Assembly: GCA_016841325.1 (NCBI GenBank)
Contig: JAENZJ010000006.1
Coordinates: 83,380 to 147,379 of the forward strand
DNA length: 64,000 nt
Source of the DNA: Thermincola carboxydiphila
GTDB lineage: Bacteria > Bacillota > Thermincolia > Thermincolales > UBA2595
Direction of reading: 5' to 3'
A program made the position numbers and the translations under genes. Below, piece after piece: positions 32,806 through 42,826 of the stretch (position 1 is its first letter; each line of letters begins with the position of its first letter). The notes below the pieces were generated by a model. That model saw only the letters and a list, made by a program, of their open reading frames with translations. It ran no database searches and was not told the origin of the DNA.

Positions 32806-34935
32806 GTGCAGGCCACAAGTATAGTAATTAGGAAACGGGTCACCAGACTTTTCATAATTGTTGGTGTTGTTCTTTGTCTATTAATCGGAAGACTGGCATG
32901 GATACAGTTCGTCCGTGGTGAGGAACTCAAGGAAAAAGCCAAGCTGAACCGGATGGACGACATACCGATACCGGCTGAGCGGGGCGCTATATATGACAGA
33001 AACGGTGAAGAGCTGGTGGTTAGCATCAGCTCCGATTCTGTTTGTGCCTTCCCGCCATTGGTAAAGGACGGTGATCCTGAGGAAACGGCCAGGGAAGTTG
33101 CCCGTATTCTGGGGATGGAATATGACGATGTCTATAAAAGGATTACCAAAAACACTAATTTTGAATATATTAAGAGAAGAGTTGACCCGGAAATAACTCA
33201 GGAACTTAAAAAACTGGACCTGCCCGGGATAGATATCGTTGAGGAAAGCAAACGGTCCTACAGCAAAGGAAAACTTGCTTCCCATATCCTGGGTTTTGTG
33301 GGTTATGACAACAAGGGACTTGATGGACTGGAAGTCAAGATGGATGAGTACCTGTCAGGTACTCCCGGGCGTATTGTCATAGAGAAAGATGCCAGAGGCA
33401 GGCAGATTCCGCAGGCCCTGCATGAACGGATTCCTCCCGTACCCGGCAATAATGTCTGGCTCACACTGGATGAAACCATACAGTATTTTGTGGAACGGGA
33501 ACTGGATAATATAATAGCCCAGTATGAACCTAAAAGTGCGGTTATAATTGTGATGGATCCCGAAACCGGCGCTGTCCTTGGTATGGGTTCGAGACCTGAT
33601 TATGACCCGGCAGATTACGGCAGTTACCCTCCTGAAAACCGGCGCAATATGGCTGTTCAGCTCAATTATGAACCCGGTTCCACCTTTAAAATTATTACTT
33701 CTGCAGCTGCCCTTGAAGAGGGGACGGTAAAGCCTGATGACAGGTTTTATGACCCCGGGTATGCGACAGTGGGTGACCGCAGGATAAAGTGCTGGAAATA
33801 TCCCCAGGCACATGGGGCGCAGTCTTTTGAAGAAGTGGTTATGAATTCCTGTAACCCCGGGTTCGTAGAAGTGGGGTTGGAAATGGGCAGGGAAAAGTTT
33901 TACCGGTACATTAATGCCTTTGGTTTCGGCCAGAAGACAGGTATTAACCTTAGCGGTGAAGGTAAAGGCATAGTCATTCCGGAAAAAGATGTTAAGCCCA
34001 TCAATATTGCAACAATTGCAATCGGCCAGTCCATATCTGTAACTCCGCTTCAACTGATTACAGCAATGTCAGCTGTGGCTAATGACGGCATCCTGATGAA
34101 ACCCAGAATAATAGAGAAAATTACTGACAGTGAGGGAAGGCTGGTTAAGGAGTTCAAACCTGAGCCTGTCAGGCAGGTGGTATCCCGGGAAACAGCCAGC
34201 CAGCTGTCACTGATTCTTGAGAAAGTAGTAAATTCAGGTACTGGTAAAAATGCTTATCTTGAAGGCTACCGTGTGGCCGGGAAGACCGGGACGGCGCAGA
34301 AGGCAGGCCCCGGAGGCTATGTCCAGGGCAAGTATGTGGCTTCTTTTGCCGGATTTGCTCCGGCCAATGATCCTAAAATAGCGCTCCTGGTAGTTATTGA
34401 TGAACCAAAGCCCGGCCAGCATTATGGCGGGCAGTTGGCAGCTCCGGTATTCAAAAACATTGCCAAAGACACCCTGCGCTATCTCAATGTAACTCCTGAA
34501 CTAAGTGAGGAAGAGATAGAAAACAGGGAAGAACAGGCTCAGGTACTTGTCCCTGATGTAGTTAACACAGCCCTGGAAGATGCCAGGGGTATCCTGCGGG
34601 AAGCAGGACTTCAGGCCAGGGTTGAGGGTGAGGGGTCCTGGGTCATTAATCAGCAGCCCAAAGCCGGTGCCAAGATCCCGGCAGGTTCTGAAGTAATCGT
34701 TTACCTTGGGCAGCGGGGAGGAAACATCCCGGAAGGGCAGGAGCGCACCGTGCCGGACCTGACCGGCATGACCATGAGGGAAGCCGGACAGCTGCTGGGA
34801 AGTCTGGGCCTAAAGTTAAACCCTGAGGGAACAGGGATTGCAGTGGAACAGAAACCTCCCCCGGGAACCAAGCTAAAATCAGGTGAAATGGTTAGTGTCG
34901 TGTTCTCTCCTCCTGTGTGGGAACCGTCTCCATAA
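32806..34935 (+). CDS. spoVD: Penicillin-binding transpeptidase SpoVD/FtsI
   Basis: Class B PBP of 709 residues that cross-links peptidoglycan at the septum or spore cortex. Order: membrane anchor (about 15-32), dimerisation domain (AERGAIYDRNG), transpeptidase domain with SxxK in GSTFK (Ser about 291), SCNP and KTGTA (Lys about 493), then two PASTA domains (about 575-709), VPDVVNTALEDARGILREAG and VPDLTGMTMREAGQLLGSLG. PASTA domains and synteny with spoVE favour SpoVD. It is the only PBP in the cluster and may serve both vegetative division and sporulation. GTG 32806. Confidence 0.93.
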   Translation: MQATSIVIRKRVTRLFIIVGVVLCLLIGRLAWIQFVRGEELKEKAKLNRMDDIPIPAERGAIYDRNGEELVVSISSDSVCAFPPLVKDGDPEETAREVARILGMEYDDVYKRITKNTNFEYIKRRVDPEITQELKKLDLPGIDIVEESKRSYSKGKLASHILGFVGYDNKGLDGLEVKMDEYLSGTPGRIVIEKDARGRQIPQALHERIPPVPGNNVWLTLDETIQYFVERELDNIIAQYEPKSAVIIVMDPETGAVLGMGSRPDYDPADYGSYPPENRRNMAVQLNYEPGSTFKIITSAAALEEGTVKPDDRFYDPGYATVGDRRIKCWKYPQAHGAQSFEEVVMNSCNPGFVEVGLEMGREKFYRYINAFGFGQKTGINLSGEGKGIVIPEKDVKPINIATIAIGQSISVTPLQLITAMSAVANDGILMKPRIIEKITDSEGRLVKEFKPEPVRQVVSRETASQLSLILEKVVNSGTGKNAYLEGYRVAGKTGTAQKAGPGGYVQGKYVASFAGFAPANDPKIALLVVIDEPKPGQHYGGQLAAPVFKNIAKDTLRYLNVTPELSEEEIENREEQAQVLVPDVVNTALEDARGILREAGLQARVEGEGSWVINQQPKAGAKIPAGSEVIVYLGQRGGNIPEGQERTVPDLTGMTMREAGQLLGSLGLKLNPEGTGIAVEQKPPPGTKLKSGEMVSVVFSPPVWEPSP

Positions 34936-34984
34936 GAGGTCGTTTCCCGCAAACTGCTGCACTTGGGAAAGGTCTGATTTTTCA

Positions 34985-35017
34985 CGGGATTAGATGTTTT
35001 GGAAACATCCAATCCCG
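34985..35017 (+). other. Hairpin between spoVD and murE
   Basis: CGGGATT-A-GATGTTT pairs with AAACATC-C-AATCCCG around a TGG loop: 14 pairs and one mismatch. No T-run follows, so it is a processing or attenuation candidate rather than a terminator. Confidence 0.6.
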
Positions 35018-35089
35018 CTGCATATTTATGGATAAATTGGTGTTTTACTGCCAATAATAAGTATACATGATATTTGGTCGGAGGTTATC

Positions 35090-36574
35090 ATGATAAATCT
35101 GCGTGAATTGATACGTGACCTGGATATTGTTGAAACCAGGGGAACCCTTGATACAGTCCTGGCCGGTCTGAGTTATGATTCCAGGAAGGTGGCCCCGGGC
35201 TATGGGTTCGTGTGTGTGGAAGGCTTTAAAACCGACGGGCACAGGTATGTACAGTCTGCCCTGGAGCAGGGTGCGGCAGCAGTTGTTGCACAGAGGCCGG
35301 TAGAGGTTCCGGAGGGGGTACCCCTTGTCATAGTGCGGGATACGCGAAAGGGCCTGGCATTAATGAGTGCCGCCATGACCGGTTACCCTTCCCGGAAACT
35401 TACTATGGTAGGGGTAACGGGAACAAACGGGAAGACTACGACGACATATCTTATTGAACGGATATTTGGCGAAGAAGGCTATAAGGTTGGCCTTATCGGG
35501 ACAATTATGAACAAGATAGGTGAAAAGGCACTTCCTGTCACCAACACCACTCCCGAATCCCTGGACCTTCAGGTTCTGTTAAAAGAGATGGTGGACAGCG
35601 GGGTTACCCATGCCGTGATGGAGGTCTCCTCCCATGCGTTGGACCTCAACCGTACAGAGGCTGTTGAGTTTGATAATGCCGTTTTTACTAATATCACTCA
35701 GGATCACCTGGATTTCCACGGGAACATGGAGAACTATCTGGAGGCCAAGAAAAAACTGTTTGCAGGACTCGACAGGTATGTAGGAAAATCACTGCCCAAA
35801 TATGGTATTATAAATAGTGATGACCCCAGCGCCCGGAGTATCATAGAAGCTACCAAAGGAAGAGTGCTGACCTATGGGGTGAAAAATGACTGTGATGTAA
35901 AGGCATATAATATCAGTTTAAGGTCAGACCGGGCAGCATTTGATGTCATAACCCCAAAGGGTGACCTGTACCTGGAAATTCATCTGCCCGGGATGTTCAA
36001 TGTATATAACTCTCTGGCCGCCGTGGCGGTGGGGATTTCGCGGGATATCGGGCTTGATTCCGTCAAAAAAGCCCTGGAATCTGTAAAGGGTGTCCCGGGG
36101 CGTATGGAAAAGGTCTCTGAGGGTCAGGACTTTACCGTATTGGTTGATTATGCCCACACTCCTGACGGACTGGAAAACATTATCAGGGCAGCCCGTGAGT
36201 TTGCCAGGGGACGGGTGATCACGGTGTTCGGCTGCGGAGGTGACCGGGACCGGAGTAAACGCCCGATTATGGGAGAAATATCGGCCCGGCTCAGTGATTA
36301 TTCTGTCCTGACTTCAGATAACCCCAGGACAGAAGACCCGCTTTTCATTATCTCCCAGATAGAAGAGGGAGTCAGGAAAGTGGTTGACAGGTCCGGATAC
36401 TCTGTCATCCCTGACCGCAGGGAGGCCATTGCCACTGCGGTCCAAATGGCCGAAGCCGGTGATGTCATCCTTATCGCCGGAAAAGGTCATGAAACATACC
36501 AGATAATTAATGACAGGGTGAACCATTTTGATGACCGCGAAGTTGCCAGGGAGATGCTGCAAAAGTACCGTTAA
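35090..36574 (+). CDS. murE: UDP-MurNAc-tripeptide ligase (meso-DAP adding)
   Basis: Adds the third residue to UDP-MurNAc-L-Ala-D-Glu using ATP; 494 residues in three Mur ligase domains. P-loop GVTGTNGKTTTT (about 108-119), HAVMEVSSHALDL, DYAHTPDGLENI, and SDNPRTEDP (Asp about 409), the DNPR signature that selects meso-diaminopimelate. The peptide stem is therefore DAP-type. ATG 35090 with TCGGAGG upstream. Confidence 0.96.
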   Translation: MINLRELIRDLDIVETRGTLDTVLAGLSYDSRKVAPGYGFVCVEGFKTDGHRYVQSALEQGAAAVVAQRPVEVPEGVPLVIVRDTRKGLALMSAAMTGYPSRKLTMVGVTGTNGKTTTTYLIERIFGEEGYKVGLIGTIMNKIGEKALPVTNTTPESLDLQVLLKEMVDSGVTHAVMEVSSHALDLNRTEAVEFDNAVFTNITQDHLDFHGNMENYLEAKKKLFAGLDRYVGKSLPKYGIINSDDPSARSIIEATKGRVLTYGVKNDCDVKAYNISLRSDRAAFDVITPKGDLYLEIHLPGMFNVYNSLAAVAVGISRDIGLDSVKKALESVKGVPGRMEKVSEGQDFTVLVDYAHTPDGLENIIRAAREFARGRVITVFGCGGDRDRSKRPIMGEISARLSDYSVLTSDNPRTEDPLFIISQIEEGVRKVVDRSGYSVIPDRREAIATAVQMAEAGDVILIAGKGHETYQIINDRVNHFDDREVAREMLQKYR

Positions 36575-36605
36575 GATACAACTGAAAATAGGGGTGTAAT
36601 ATGTT

Positions 36606-37988
36606 ATGTATGAATTCACTGCGGGAGAAATTGCCGGGGCAGTAATGGGGGAAATAGTCCAGGGGGACCCGGGTACTGTTTTTAAGAATGTATCCACTGA
36701 TACCAGGCAGATTGACGAGGGAGACCTGTTTATTGCTTTAATAGGCGAACGTTTTGATGCCCATGATTTTATTGACAGGGCTGCTGCTAAGAAAGCCGGG
36801 GGAGCCATAGTCAGCCGGAAGGTTGTTACCGGATCATGGCCGGGACCGGTTATCCTCGTCGGGGATACCCTTAAGGCACTGCAGGACCTGGCAGCATATA
36901 ACAGGAATAAATTTGGCGGCCTGGTGGTTGGGGTAACCGGAAGTAACGGAAAAACCACCACAAAGGACCTGATAGCCGCTGTTCTGGAACAGAAGTATAC
37001 TGTCCTGAAGACAGAGGGAAACCTGAATAACCATATTGGGCTCCCGCTGACGCTCCTTAAACTGGATGATGGTTTTGGTGCTGCTGTGTTAGAAATGGGC
37101 ATGAGAGGACTCCGGGAAATTGACCTCCTGGCGGGAATTGCCAAACCTGATGGTGCTGTAATCACCAATATCGGTGAAACACACTTGGAAAGGCTGGGTA
37201 CTGTTGCCAACATAGCCAGGGCCAAGGGTGAAATCCTTGACCATATTGAACCTGGAGGTTTCGCCATACTCAACGGGGATGACCGCATGGTACGCGGCCA
37301 GGCCGGAAGATGCCGGGGCCGCGTGGTGTTTTACGGCACAGGCGGAGAGATGCCGCTAAGAGCACGGAATATCAGGAGCCTGGGTGGCAGAAAGATAAGC
37401 TTTACCGCACTGACCCCTGGAGGTGAAATTGACCTTGACCTACCTATACCCGGCAGGCACAATGTCCTTAATGCCCTGGCTGCGGTTGGAGTGGGGCTGG
37501 AGGCAGGAGTTGCTCCCGGAGACATAAAGAAGGGGCTTCGGGATGCCAGGCTCACCTCAATGAGACTTTCTGTTATCGAGGGCAGCAGGGCTACTGTTAT
37601 TGATGATACCTATAATGCCAATCCCGCCTCTGTTAAGGCTGCTCTGGAGATTCTTGCCGATGTGGGTAAGGAGAAAAGAAAAATAGCCATACTTGGGGAC
37701 ATGTATGAACTGGGGACAAGGGCCTTTGACGGGCACCGGGAAGTTGGTGAGGCGGCTGCGGACAGGCAGGTGGATGTCCTGGTCACGGTCGGCGGCCTGG
37801 CCAGGGAAATAGCGCTGGGGGCGACCCTGAGCGAAACTCCCCCTGCTGAGATTATAAGTTTTAATACCACCGGGGAAGCCATAGAAATTCTCGGAAAGGT
37901 GGTCCGCACCGGTGATGTGGTTCTTGTTAAAGGTTCGCGTGGAGTTAAGCTGGAGGGTATTGTGGAGTACCTCCTGCAGTTGACGTAA
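36606..37988 (+). CDS. murF: UDP-MurNAc-tripeptide-D-Ala-D-Ala ligase
   Basis: Joins D-Ala-D-Ala to the tripeptide precursor; 460 residues. STDTRQIDEGDLFIAL start, ATP loop GVTGSNGKTTTKDL (about 111), GMRGLREI, NIGETHLERLG and DDTYNANPASVKAAL. ATG 36606 with AGGGGTG upstream; 31 bases after murE. Confidence 0.96.
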   Translation: MYEFTAGEIAGAVMGEIVQGDPGTVFKNVSTDTRQIDEGDLFIALIGERFDAHDFIDRAAAKKAGGAIVSRKVVTGSWPGPVILVGDTLKALQDLAAYNRNKFGGLVVGVTGSNGKTTTKDLIAAVLEQKYTVLKTEGNLNNHIGLPLTLLKLDDGFGAAVLEMGMRGLREIDLLAGIAKPDGAVITNIGETHLERLGTVANIARAKGEILDHIEPGGFAILNGDDRMVRGQAGRCRGRVVFYGTGGEMPLRARNIRSLGGRKISFTALTPGGEIDLDLPIPGRHNVLNALAAVGVGLEAGVAPGDIKKGLRDARLTSMRLSVIEGSRATVIDDTYNANPASVKAALEILADVGKEKRKIAILGDMYELGTRAFDGHREVGEAAADRQVDVLVTVGGLAREIALGATLSETPPAEIISFNTTGEAIEILGKVVRTGDVVLVKGSRGVKLEGIVEYLLQLT

Positions 37989-38007
37989 GCATCGGGGGGA
38001 GAATCTG

Positions 38008-38976
38008 TTGGAAGAGATAATTTACGGTTTTGGTTTGGCTTTGATAATCAGTCTTTTAACCGGGCCCCTGCTGATTCCTGTACTGTATCGGATGAAGTTT
38101 GGGCAGTATATAAGGGATGACGGCCCCAAAAGGCATCTGCAGAAGGCGGGTACCCCCACCATGGGTGGTGTGCTGTTTCTAACCGGCACTGTAGCGGGAA
38201 CTTTGGTATTTGCCCCCAAAACAGGACCTGTGTTTCTGGTCCTGGGGACTACCCTGGCCTATGGAATAATTGGATTCATTGATGATTATATAAAGGTAGT
38301 CCTAAGGAGGTCACTGGGGCTGAGGGCCCGTGAAAAGCTGGCCGGTCAGCTGGGAGTGGCCTTAACGGTATCGGTGGCGGCCGTGTTTCTCCTTGGCAGG
38401 GGAACTGAGCTGGTTGTCCCCTTTTCGGGGTACCGGTTTGATATCGGCCCGGTCTTATACATACTGTTTACGTCACTGGTGGTGATTCCGGGTACAGTAA
38501 ATGCCGTCAATATTACCGACGGCCTTGACGGCCTGGCCGCCGGTTCAGTGCTCATATCAACCCTGGCATTCGGCCTGGCTGCGATTATGGTGGACCTTCA
38601 GGGTATGGCTGTATTTGGGGCGGCACTGGTCGGCGGATGCCTGGGGTTTTTAAGATACAACATTCATCCGGCCCGTGTTTTCATGGGCGATACCGGGTCC
38701 CTGGCACTGGGAGGGGCCCTGGCCTCAATGGCTGTGGTAACCGGGACAGAGTTGTTTATTCCCCTTATCGGATTCCTGTACTTTGCTGAAATATTATCAG
38801 TGATCATACAGGTGATATCCTTTAAAATGACCGGTAAAAGGGTTTTCCTGATGAGTCCCCTGCACCATCATTTTGAACTGAAGGGATGGCCGGAGCAGAA
38901 GGTTGTCAGGGTGTTCTGGCTGGCGGCCCTTGCGGGGGCTGCCCTGGGGCTGCTGGGAATGCATAATATCGGGTAA
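38008..38976 (+). CDS. mraY: Phospho-MurNAc-pentapeptide translocase
   Basis: Integral membrane enzyme, 322 residues, about ten helices, that transfers phospho-MurNAc-pentapeptide onto undecaprenyl phosphate to give lipid I. Visible signature blocks: GPKRHLQKAGTPTMGG, FIDDYIKV, NAVNITDGLDGLAAG, FMGDTGSLALGG and SPLHHHFELKGWPEQKVV. The start is TTG 38008 after GGGGGGAG, 19 bases downstream of murF. Confidence 0.97.
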   Translation: MEEIIYGFGLALIISLLTGPLLIPVLYRMKFGQYIRDDGPKRHLQKAGTPTMGGVLFLTGTVAGTLVFAPKTGPVFLVLGTTLAYGIIGFIDDYIKVVLRRSLGLRAREKLAGQLGVALTVSVAAVFLLGRGTELVVPFSGYRFDIGPVLYILFTSLVVIPGTVNAVNITDGLDGLAAGSVLISTLAFGLAAIMVDLQGMAVFGAALVGGCLGFLRYNIHPARVFMGDTGSLALGGALASMAVVTGTELFIPLIGFLYFAEILSVIIQVISFKMTGKRVFLMSPLHHHFELKGWPEQKVVRVFWLAALAGAALGLLGMHNIG

Positions 38977-39029
38977 TAAAAAAACCGTCAGTGTTAAGAG
39001 TATGACATGAAATGAGAGTAGGGAGCATA

Positions 39030-40427
39030 ATGGAGAATTCCAGGGAGACACAGATTGTGGGCAAGGGAATTCCTGATCTGGAGGATAAAAAGGTATTAAT
39101 AGTGGGGATAGCCAGGAGCGGCGTGGCTGCTGCTGGCTTCCTGGCCGCAAAAGGTGCTCATGTGGTGCTGACCGATAAGAAGTCCAGGGAGGAATTGGGC
39201 AGTGTGTCTGATCAGGTACCGGAAACCGTGAGCATTGTTGCCGGCGCCTATCCTGAATTCAGTTCCGGTGATTATGACTTTCTGGTGGTCAGCCCGGGCG
39301 TGCCCCTGAACATACCTCCGATTGAACGTGCATTTCACCTGGGGATTCCGGTATACAGTGAACTGGAACTGGCTTACAGGTTTGCCGTCTCTCCCATTAT
39401 TGCCATTACCGGGACTAATGGGAAGACAACCACTACATCACTTGCCGGTGAGATTTTCCGAAATGCCGGCAGGCGTGTCTGTGTGGGAGGCAATATCGGT
39501 CTGCCCCTGGTTTTGGAAGTGGGAAAATACGGTCCTGAAGATATTATTGTCGCTGAGGTATCCAGTTTTCAGCTGGAGTGTATTGATGAGTTCCGGCCCA
39601 GGGTGGCTGTTATCCTTAATTTCACTCCTGACCACCTGGACAGGCATGGGACAATGGAAAACTATATTGCTGCCAAGGCCAGGATATATGAGAACCAGGA
39701 CAAAACTGATTTTACCGTACTCAATTATGATGACCCCGGAGTTGCCGCTTTAAGCGCCCTGACCCCGGGAAAAGTAATATTTTTCAGCCGGAAGCATAAG
39801 CTAGAAGAAGGAATATTTGTTGAGGACGGGCAAATAATGGCAGGGTTCGGCGAAAAAACAGAACCGGTCTGCTCCGTTGCGGAAGTTTTTATCAGGGGAG
39901 CCCATAACCTGGAAAATGCCCTGGCTGCAGCCGCAGCCGCATATGTGATGGGTATTCCGGCAGAGGTTATCGGCATGACCCTAAAAAGCTTCCGGGGAGT
40001 GGCACACCGGCTTGAGCCCATTGCCGAGTTTGCCGGAATCAGGTTTATCAATGATTCCAAGGGAACCAACCCGGATGCCTCAATAAAGGCCCTCGAAGCT
40101 TATGATGAACCTATTGTACTCCTGGCCGGCGGGAGGAATAAGGGCAGTGATTTTACCGAGTTTGCCCGGAAAGTGAAGGAAAAGGTGCGCAGCCTGATAA
40201 TCCTTGGGGAGTGCAGGGATGAACTCCGTAAAGCCGTTTTGGAGACCGGTTTTACCCGGATCCTGGAGGCCGGGAGTTTTGATGAAGCTGTCAGGATGGC
40301 TGCCGCAGAGGCCAGACCCGGGGAAATAGTGCTTTTATCACCGGCCTGTGCCAGTTGGGATATGTTCAGGAACTTCGAGGAGCGGGGGGAACGGTTTAAG
40401 GAGATTGTACTCAGCCTAAGGAGGTAA
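39030..40427 (+). CDS. murD: UDP-MurNAc-L-Ala:D-Glu ligase
   Basis: Adds D-glutamate to UDP-MurNAc-L-Ala; 465 residues. KVLIVGIARSGVAAAGFLA (Rossmann N domain), ATP loop ITGTNGKTTTTSLAGE, VAEVSSFQLE, NFTPDHLDRHGTM, AHRLEPIAEFAG and FINDSKGTNPDA. ATG 39030 is favoured by AGGGAG just upstream over the in-frame ATG 39012. Confidence 0.96.
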   Translation: MENSRETQIVGKGIPDLEDKKVLIVGIARSGVAAAGFLAAKGAHVVLTDKKSREELGSVSDQVPETVSIVAGAYPEFSSGDYDFLVVSPGVPLNIPPIERAFHLGIPVYSELELAYRFAVSPIIAITGTNGKTTTTSLAGEIFRNAGRRVCVGGNIGLPLVLEVGKYGPEDIIVAEVSSFQLECIDEFRPRVAVILNFTPDHLDRHGTMENYIAAKARIYENQDKTDFTVLNYDDPGVAALSALTPGKVIFFSRKHKLEEGIFVEDGQIMAGFGEKTEPVCSVAEVFIRGAHNLENALAAAAAAYVMGIPAEVIGMTLKSFRGVAHRLEPIAEFAGIRFINDSKGTNPDASIKALEAYDEPIVLLAGGRNKGSDFTEFARKVKEKVRSLIILGECRDELRKAVLETGFTRILEAGSFDEAVRMAAAEARPGEIVLLSPACASWDMFRNFEERGERFKEIVLSLRR

Positions 40428-40433
40428 TTCTCT

Positions 40434-41537
40434 TTGTATCCTCGGAAAAAGTCGCCTGATATACTGCTGTTTGCGGCTGTTGTGCTGCTGCTGGGTATCG
40501 GTGTGGTTATGGTATACAGCGCCAGCCAGGTTACCGCTTATGAAAGACTTGATGATACCTTTTACTACCTGAAAAGACAGGTACTATGGGCTTTGATTGG
40601 GATTACCGCAATGATTTCGGTGATGAAAATAGATTACTGGAAGTATAAGAAATGGGCGGTCCCGCTTTTAATACTGGCCTTTGTCCTTCTTATTGCAGTA
40701 GTGCTTCCCGGGGTCGGGAAGAGTGTCAAGGGCGCACAACGCTGGCTGGGCGTCGGGTCTTTGAGAATTCAGCCTTCAGAGGTGATCAAGCTCTCACTGG
40801 TCATTTTTATGGCATACGGCCTGGCCAAAAATCGCAGCCGGCTTAAAGAGTTCACCACAGGAATGCTGCCATACCTGGCAATCCTGGCCCTGGCCTGCCT
40901 GTTGATACTGCTTCAGCCTGACCTGGGAACAGCAGTATCCCTTGCAGGCACTGTATATGTAATGCTGTTTGCTGCGGGTGCCAGGGGTAAACACTTGGTT
41001 TACCTGGCCATGGCAGGACTGGCGGCGGTAGGGATGGCCATTGTCCTCGAGCCATACCGGATGAGCCGTTTTCTGGCCTTTCTGGACCCCTGGGCAGACC
41101 CGCAGGGGACCGGGTTTCATATTATCCAGTCTCTGTATGCCCTTGGTTCGGGCGGATTGTTCGGCCTGGGCCTGGGACAGAGCCACCAGAAGTTTTTTTA
41201 CCTTCCGGAACAGCATACAGATTTTATATTTGCGGTTCTGGGTGAAGAATTGGGGTTTTTTGGAGGGGCTTTTGTAATCTTATTATTCCTGGTTTTTGTC
41301 TGGCGGGGTTTCAAGGTGGCCCTGAGTACTCCTGATCCTTTTGCCAGTTTGCTGGCAGTAGGGATTACCTCAATGATTGCCCTTCAGGCCATAATAAATA
41401 TAGGTGTAGTCACAGGGTCCCTGCCGATTACCGGGATACCGCTGCCATTGATCAGTTTCGGCGGGTCTTCCCTTGTTTTTACATTGACAGGTGTGGGAAT
41501 TCTGCTGAATATTTCCCGTTATATTTCATCACGTTAG
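40434..41537 (+). CDS. spoVE: SEDS glycosyltransferase SpoVE/FtsW
   Basis: A 367-residue polytopic SEDS-family peptidoglycan polymerase. Features: VVMVYSASQVTAYE in the first loop, LGVGSLRIQPSEVIKLSLV, QPDLGTAV, the catalytic-loop region DPWADPQGTGFHIIQSLYALGSGG shortened here to its key DPWADPQGTGFH, LPEQHTDFIFAVLGEELGF and ITGIPLPLISFGGSS. Since spoVD is the only PBP nearby, this is its likely SEDS partner. TTG 40434 after AGGAGG, seven bases after murD. Confidence 0.94.
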   Translation: MYPRKKSPDILLFAAVVLLLGIGVVMVYSASQVTAYERLDDTFYYLKRQVLWALIGITAMISVMKIDYWKYKKWAVPLLILAFVLLIAVVLPGVGKSVKGAQRWLGVGSLRIQPSEVIKLSLVIFMAYGLAKNRSRLKEFTTGMLPYLAILALACLLILLQPDLGTAVSLAGTVYVMLFAAGARGKHLVYLAMAGLAAVGMAIVLEPYRMSRFLAFLDPWADPQGTGFHIIQSLYALGSGGLFGLGLGQSHQKFFYLPEQHTDFIFAVLGEELGFFGGAFVILLFLVFVWRGFKVALSTPDPFASLLAVGITSMIALQAIINIGVVTGSLPITGIPLPLISFGGSSLVFTLTGVGILLNISRYISSR

Positions 41538-41572
41538 GTTTTACAGCCTGGCTTAAATTTTTGACAGAGATA

Positions 41573-41591
41573 TTTTACGATTTCCGTAAAA
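41573..41591 (+). other. Small perfect hairpin before murG
   Basis: TTTTACG (41573-41579) and CGTAAAA (41585-41591) around ATTTC, directly before GGGGAGGAG of murG and after a TTGACA at 41561-41566. Possible operator or RNA hairpin. Confidence 0.45.
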
Positions 41592-41606
41592 TGGGGAGGA
41601 GAGGCT

Positions 41607-42719
41607 GTGCGGATTATACTTACCGGCGGCGGTACAGGGGGGCATATATATCCCGCCCTGGCCATTGCCAGGGGTTTAAAAGAAAACAGACCGGACGCAG
41701 AAGTGTTATTTGTGGGGACTGCCAAAGGGTTGGAAGCAGATATTGTGCCGCGTGAGGGGTACCGTTTTGAAGTCATTACAGCCGAAGCTCTCAGACGGAA
41801 ACTGTCATTACGGGTGTTTAAGACTTTCATTAGCGCTGTTAAGGGCTTTTTTGACGCTTACCGGATTTTGAAAAGATTTCGCCCAACCGTTGTAGTAGGG
41901 ACCGGAGGGTATGTATGTGCTCCTGTTATTTCTGCCGCCGTACTGCTTAAAATACCGACCCTTATCCATGAACAGAATGCATATCCGGGGATAACCAATA
42001 AGTTTTTATCAGGAATGGTGACAAAAGTTGCGGCCACATTTCCCGAGTCAAGGAAGTATTTCAGTTCCAAGGCTGATATCACAGTTACCGGACTCCCCGT
42101 AAGGCCGGAGATCATTACCGCCCAAAGGGAGACCGGGATCAGGGCCCTGGGCCTTGAAAAGGACCGGTTTACTATCCTTGTCCTGGGAGGCAGCCGTGGG
42201 GCCCGCAGCATAAACAAAGCGGCCCCGGACGTGGCTTCCCGGATATGTGGTCAGCCAGACATTCAACTGGTTCTGGTAACCGGACAAACCGGATATGATG
42301 AGACTGTCAGTGAATTTAGGGACAGGGGAATAGACCCGGCCGCATGCGGGAATGTTACTGTCACCCCTTACCTATATAATATTGATGAAGCTCTTGCTGC
42401 CGCAGATCTGGTGGTGTGCCGGGCGGGGGCCACCTCAATAGCTGAAATTACGGTGAGGGGACTGCCTGCGGTCCTGATACCTTATCCCTATGCCTCAGGC
42501 AACCATCAGGAACATAATGCGGAGGCACTGGTCAGAAACGGGGCAGCAGTAATGATTCCCGACCGTAACCTTACCGGGAAACTTTTATGGGATACCATAA
42601 ATAATTTGATTTCAGACAGGCAGGTACTGTCCGAAATGGCTGAAAAGTCCCACAGCCTGGGGAAGCCTGGTGCCCTGAAACATATCCTGCAGATTATCGG
42701 AGATATCAGCAACAGGTAA
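41607..42719 (+). CDS. murG: Lipid II synthase MurG
   Basis: GT28 transferase that adds GlcNAc from UDP-GlcNAc to lipid I on the inner membrane face; 370 residues. N-terminal GGGTGGHIYPALA, PTLIHEQNAYPGITNKFL, VLGGSRGARSIN and the donor site CRAGATSIAEIT. GTG 41607 after GGGGAGGAGAGG. Confidence 0.96.
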   Translation: MRIILTGGGTGGHIYPALAIARGLKENRPDAEVLFVGTAKGLEADIVPREGYRFEVITAEALRRKLSLRVFKTFISAVKGFFDAYRILKRFRPTVVVGTGGYVCAPVISAAVLLKIPTLIHEQNAYPGITNKFLSGMVTKVAATFPESRKYFSSKADITVTGLPVRPEIITAQRETGIRALGLEKDRFTILVLGGSRGARSINKAAPDVASRICGQPDIQLVLVTGQTGYDETVSEFRDRGIDPAACGNVTVTPYLYNIDEALAAADLVVCRAGATSIAEITVRGLPAVLIPYPYASGNHQEHNAEALVRNGAAVMIPDRNLTGKLLWDTINNLISDRQVLSEMAEKSHSLGKPGALKHILQIIGDISNR

Positions 42720-42826
42720 TTGGCCTTTTTCTTTTGGGGTAGTGGTGGACAGGCTCGCCTGCCGGGTGGCACAATAAAAAATTTCGATGCATAATATGGA
42801 ATAGGTATAACAGGGAGGAGTGACAG

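Noticed and set aside
36314..37288. 324-codon minus-strand ORF
   Set aside because: Opposite murE/murF with low-complexity Ser/Pro composition; shadow of the real genes.
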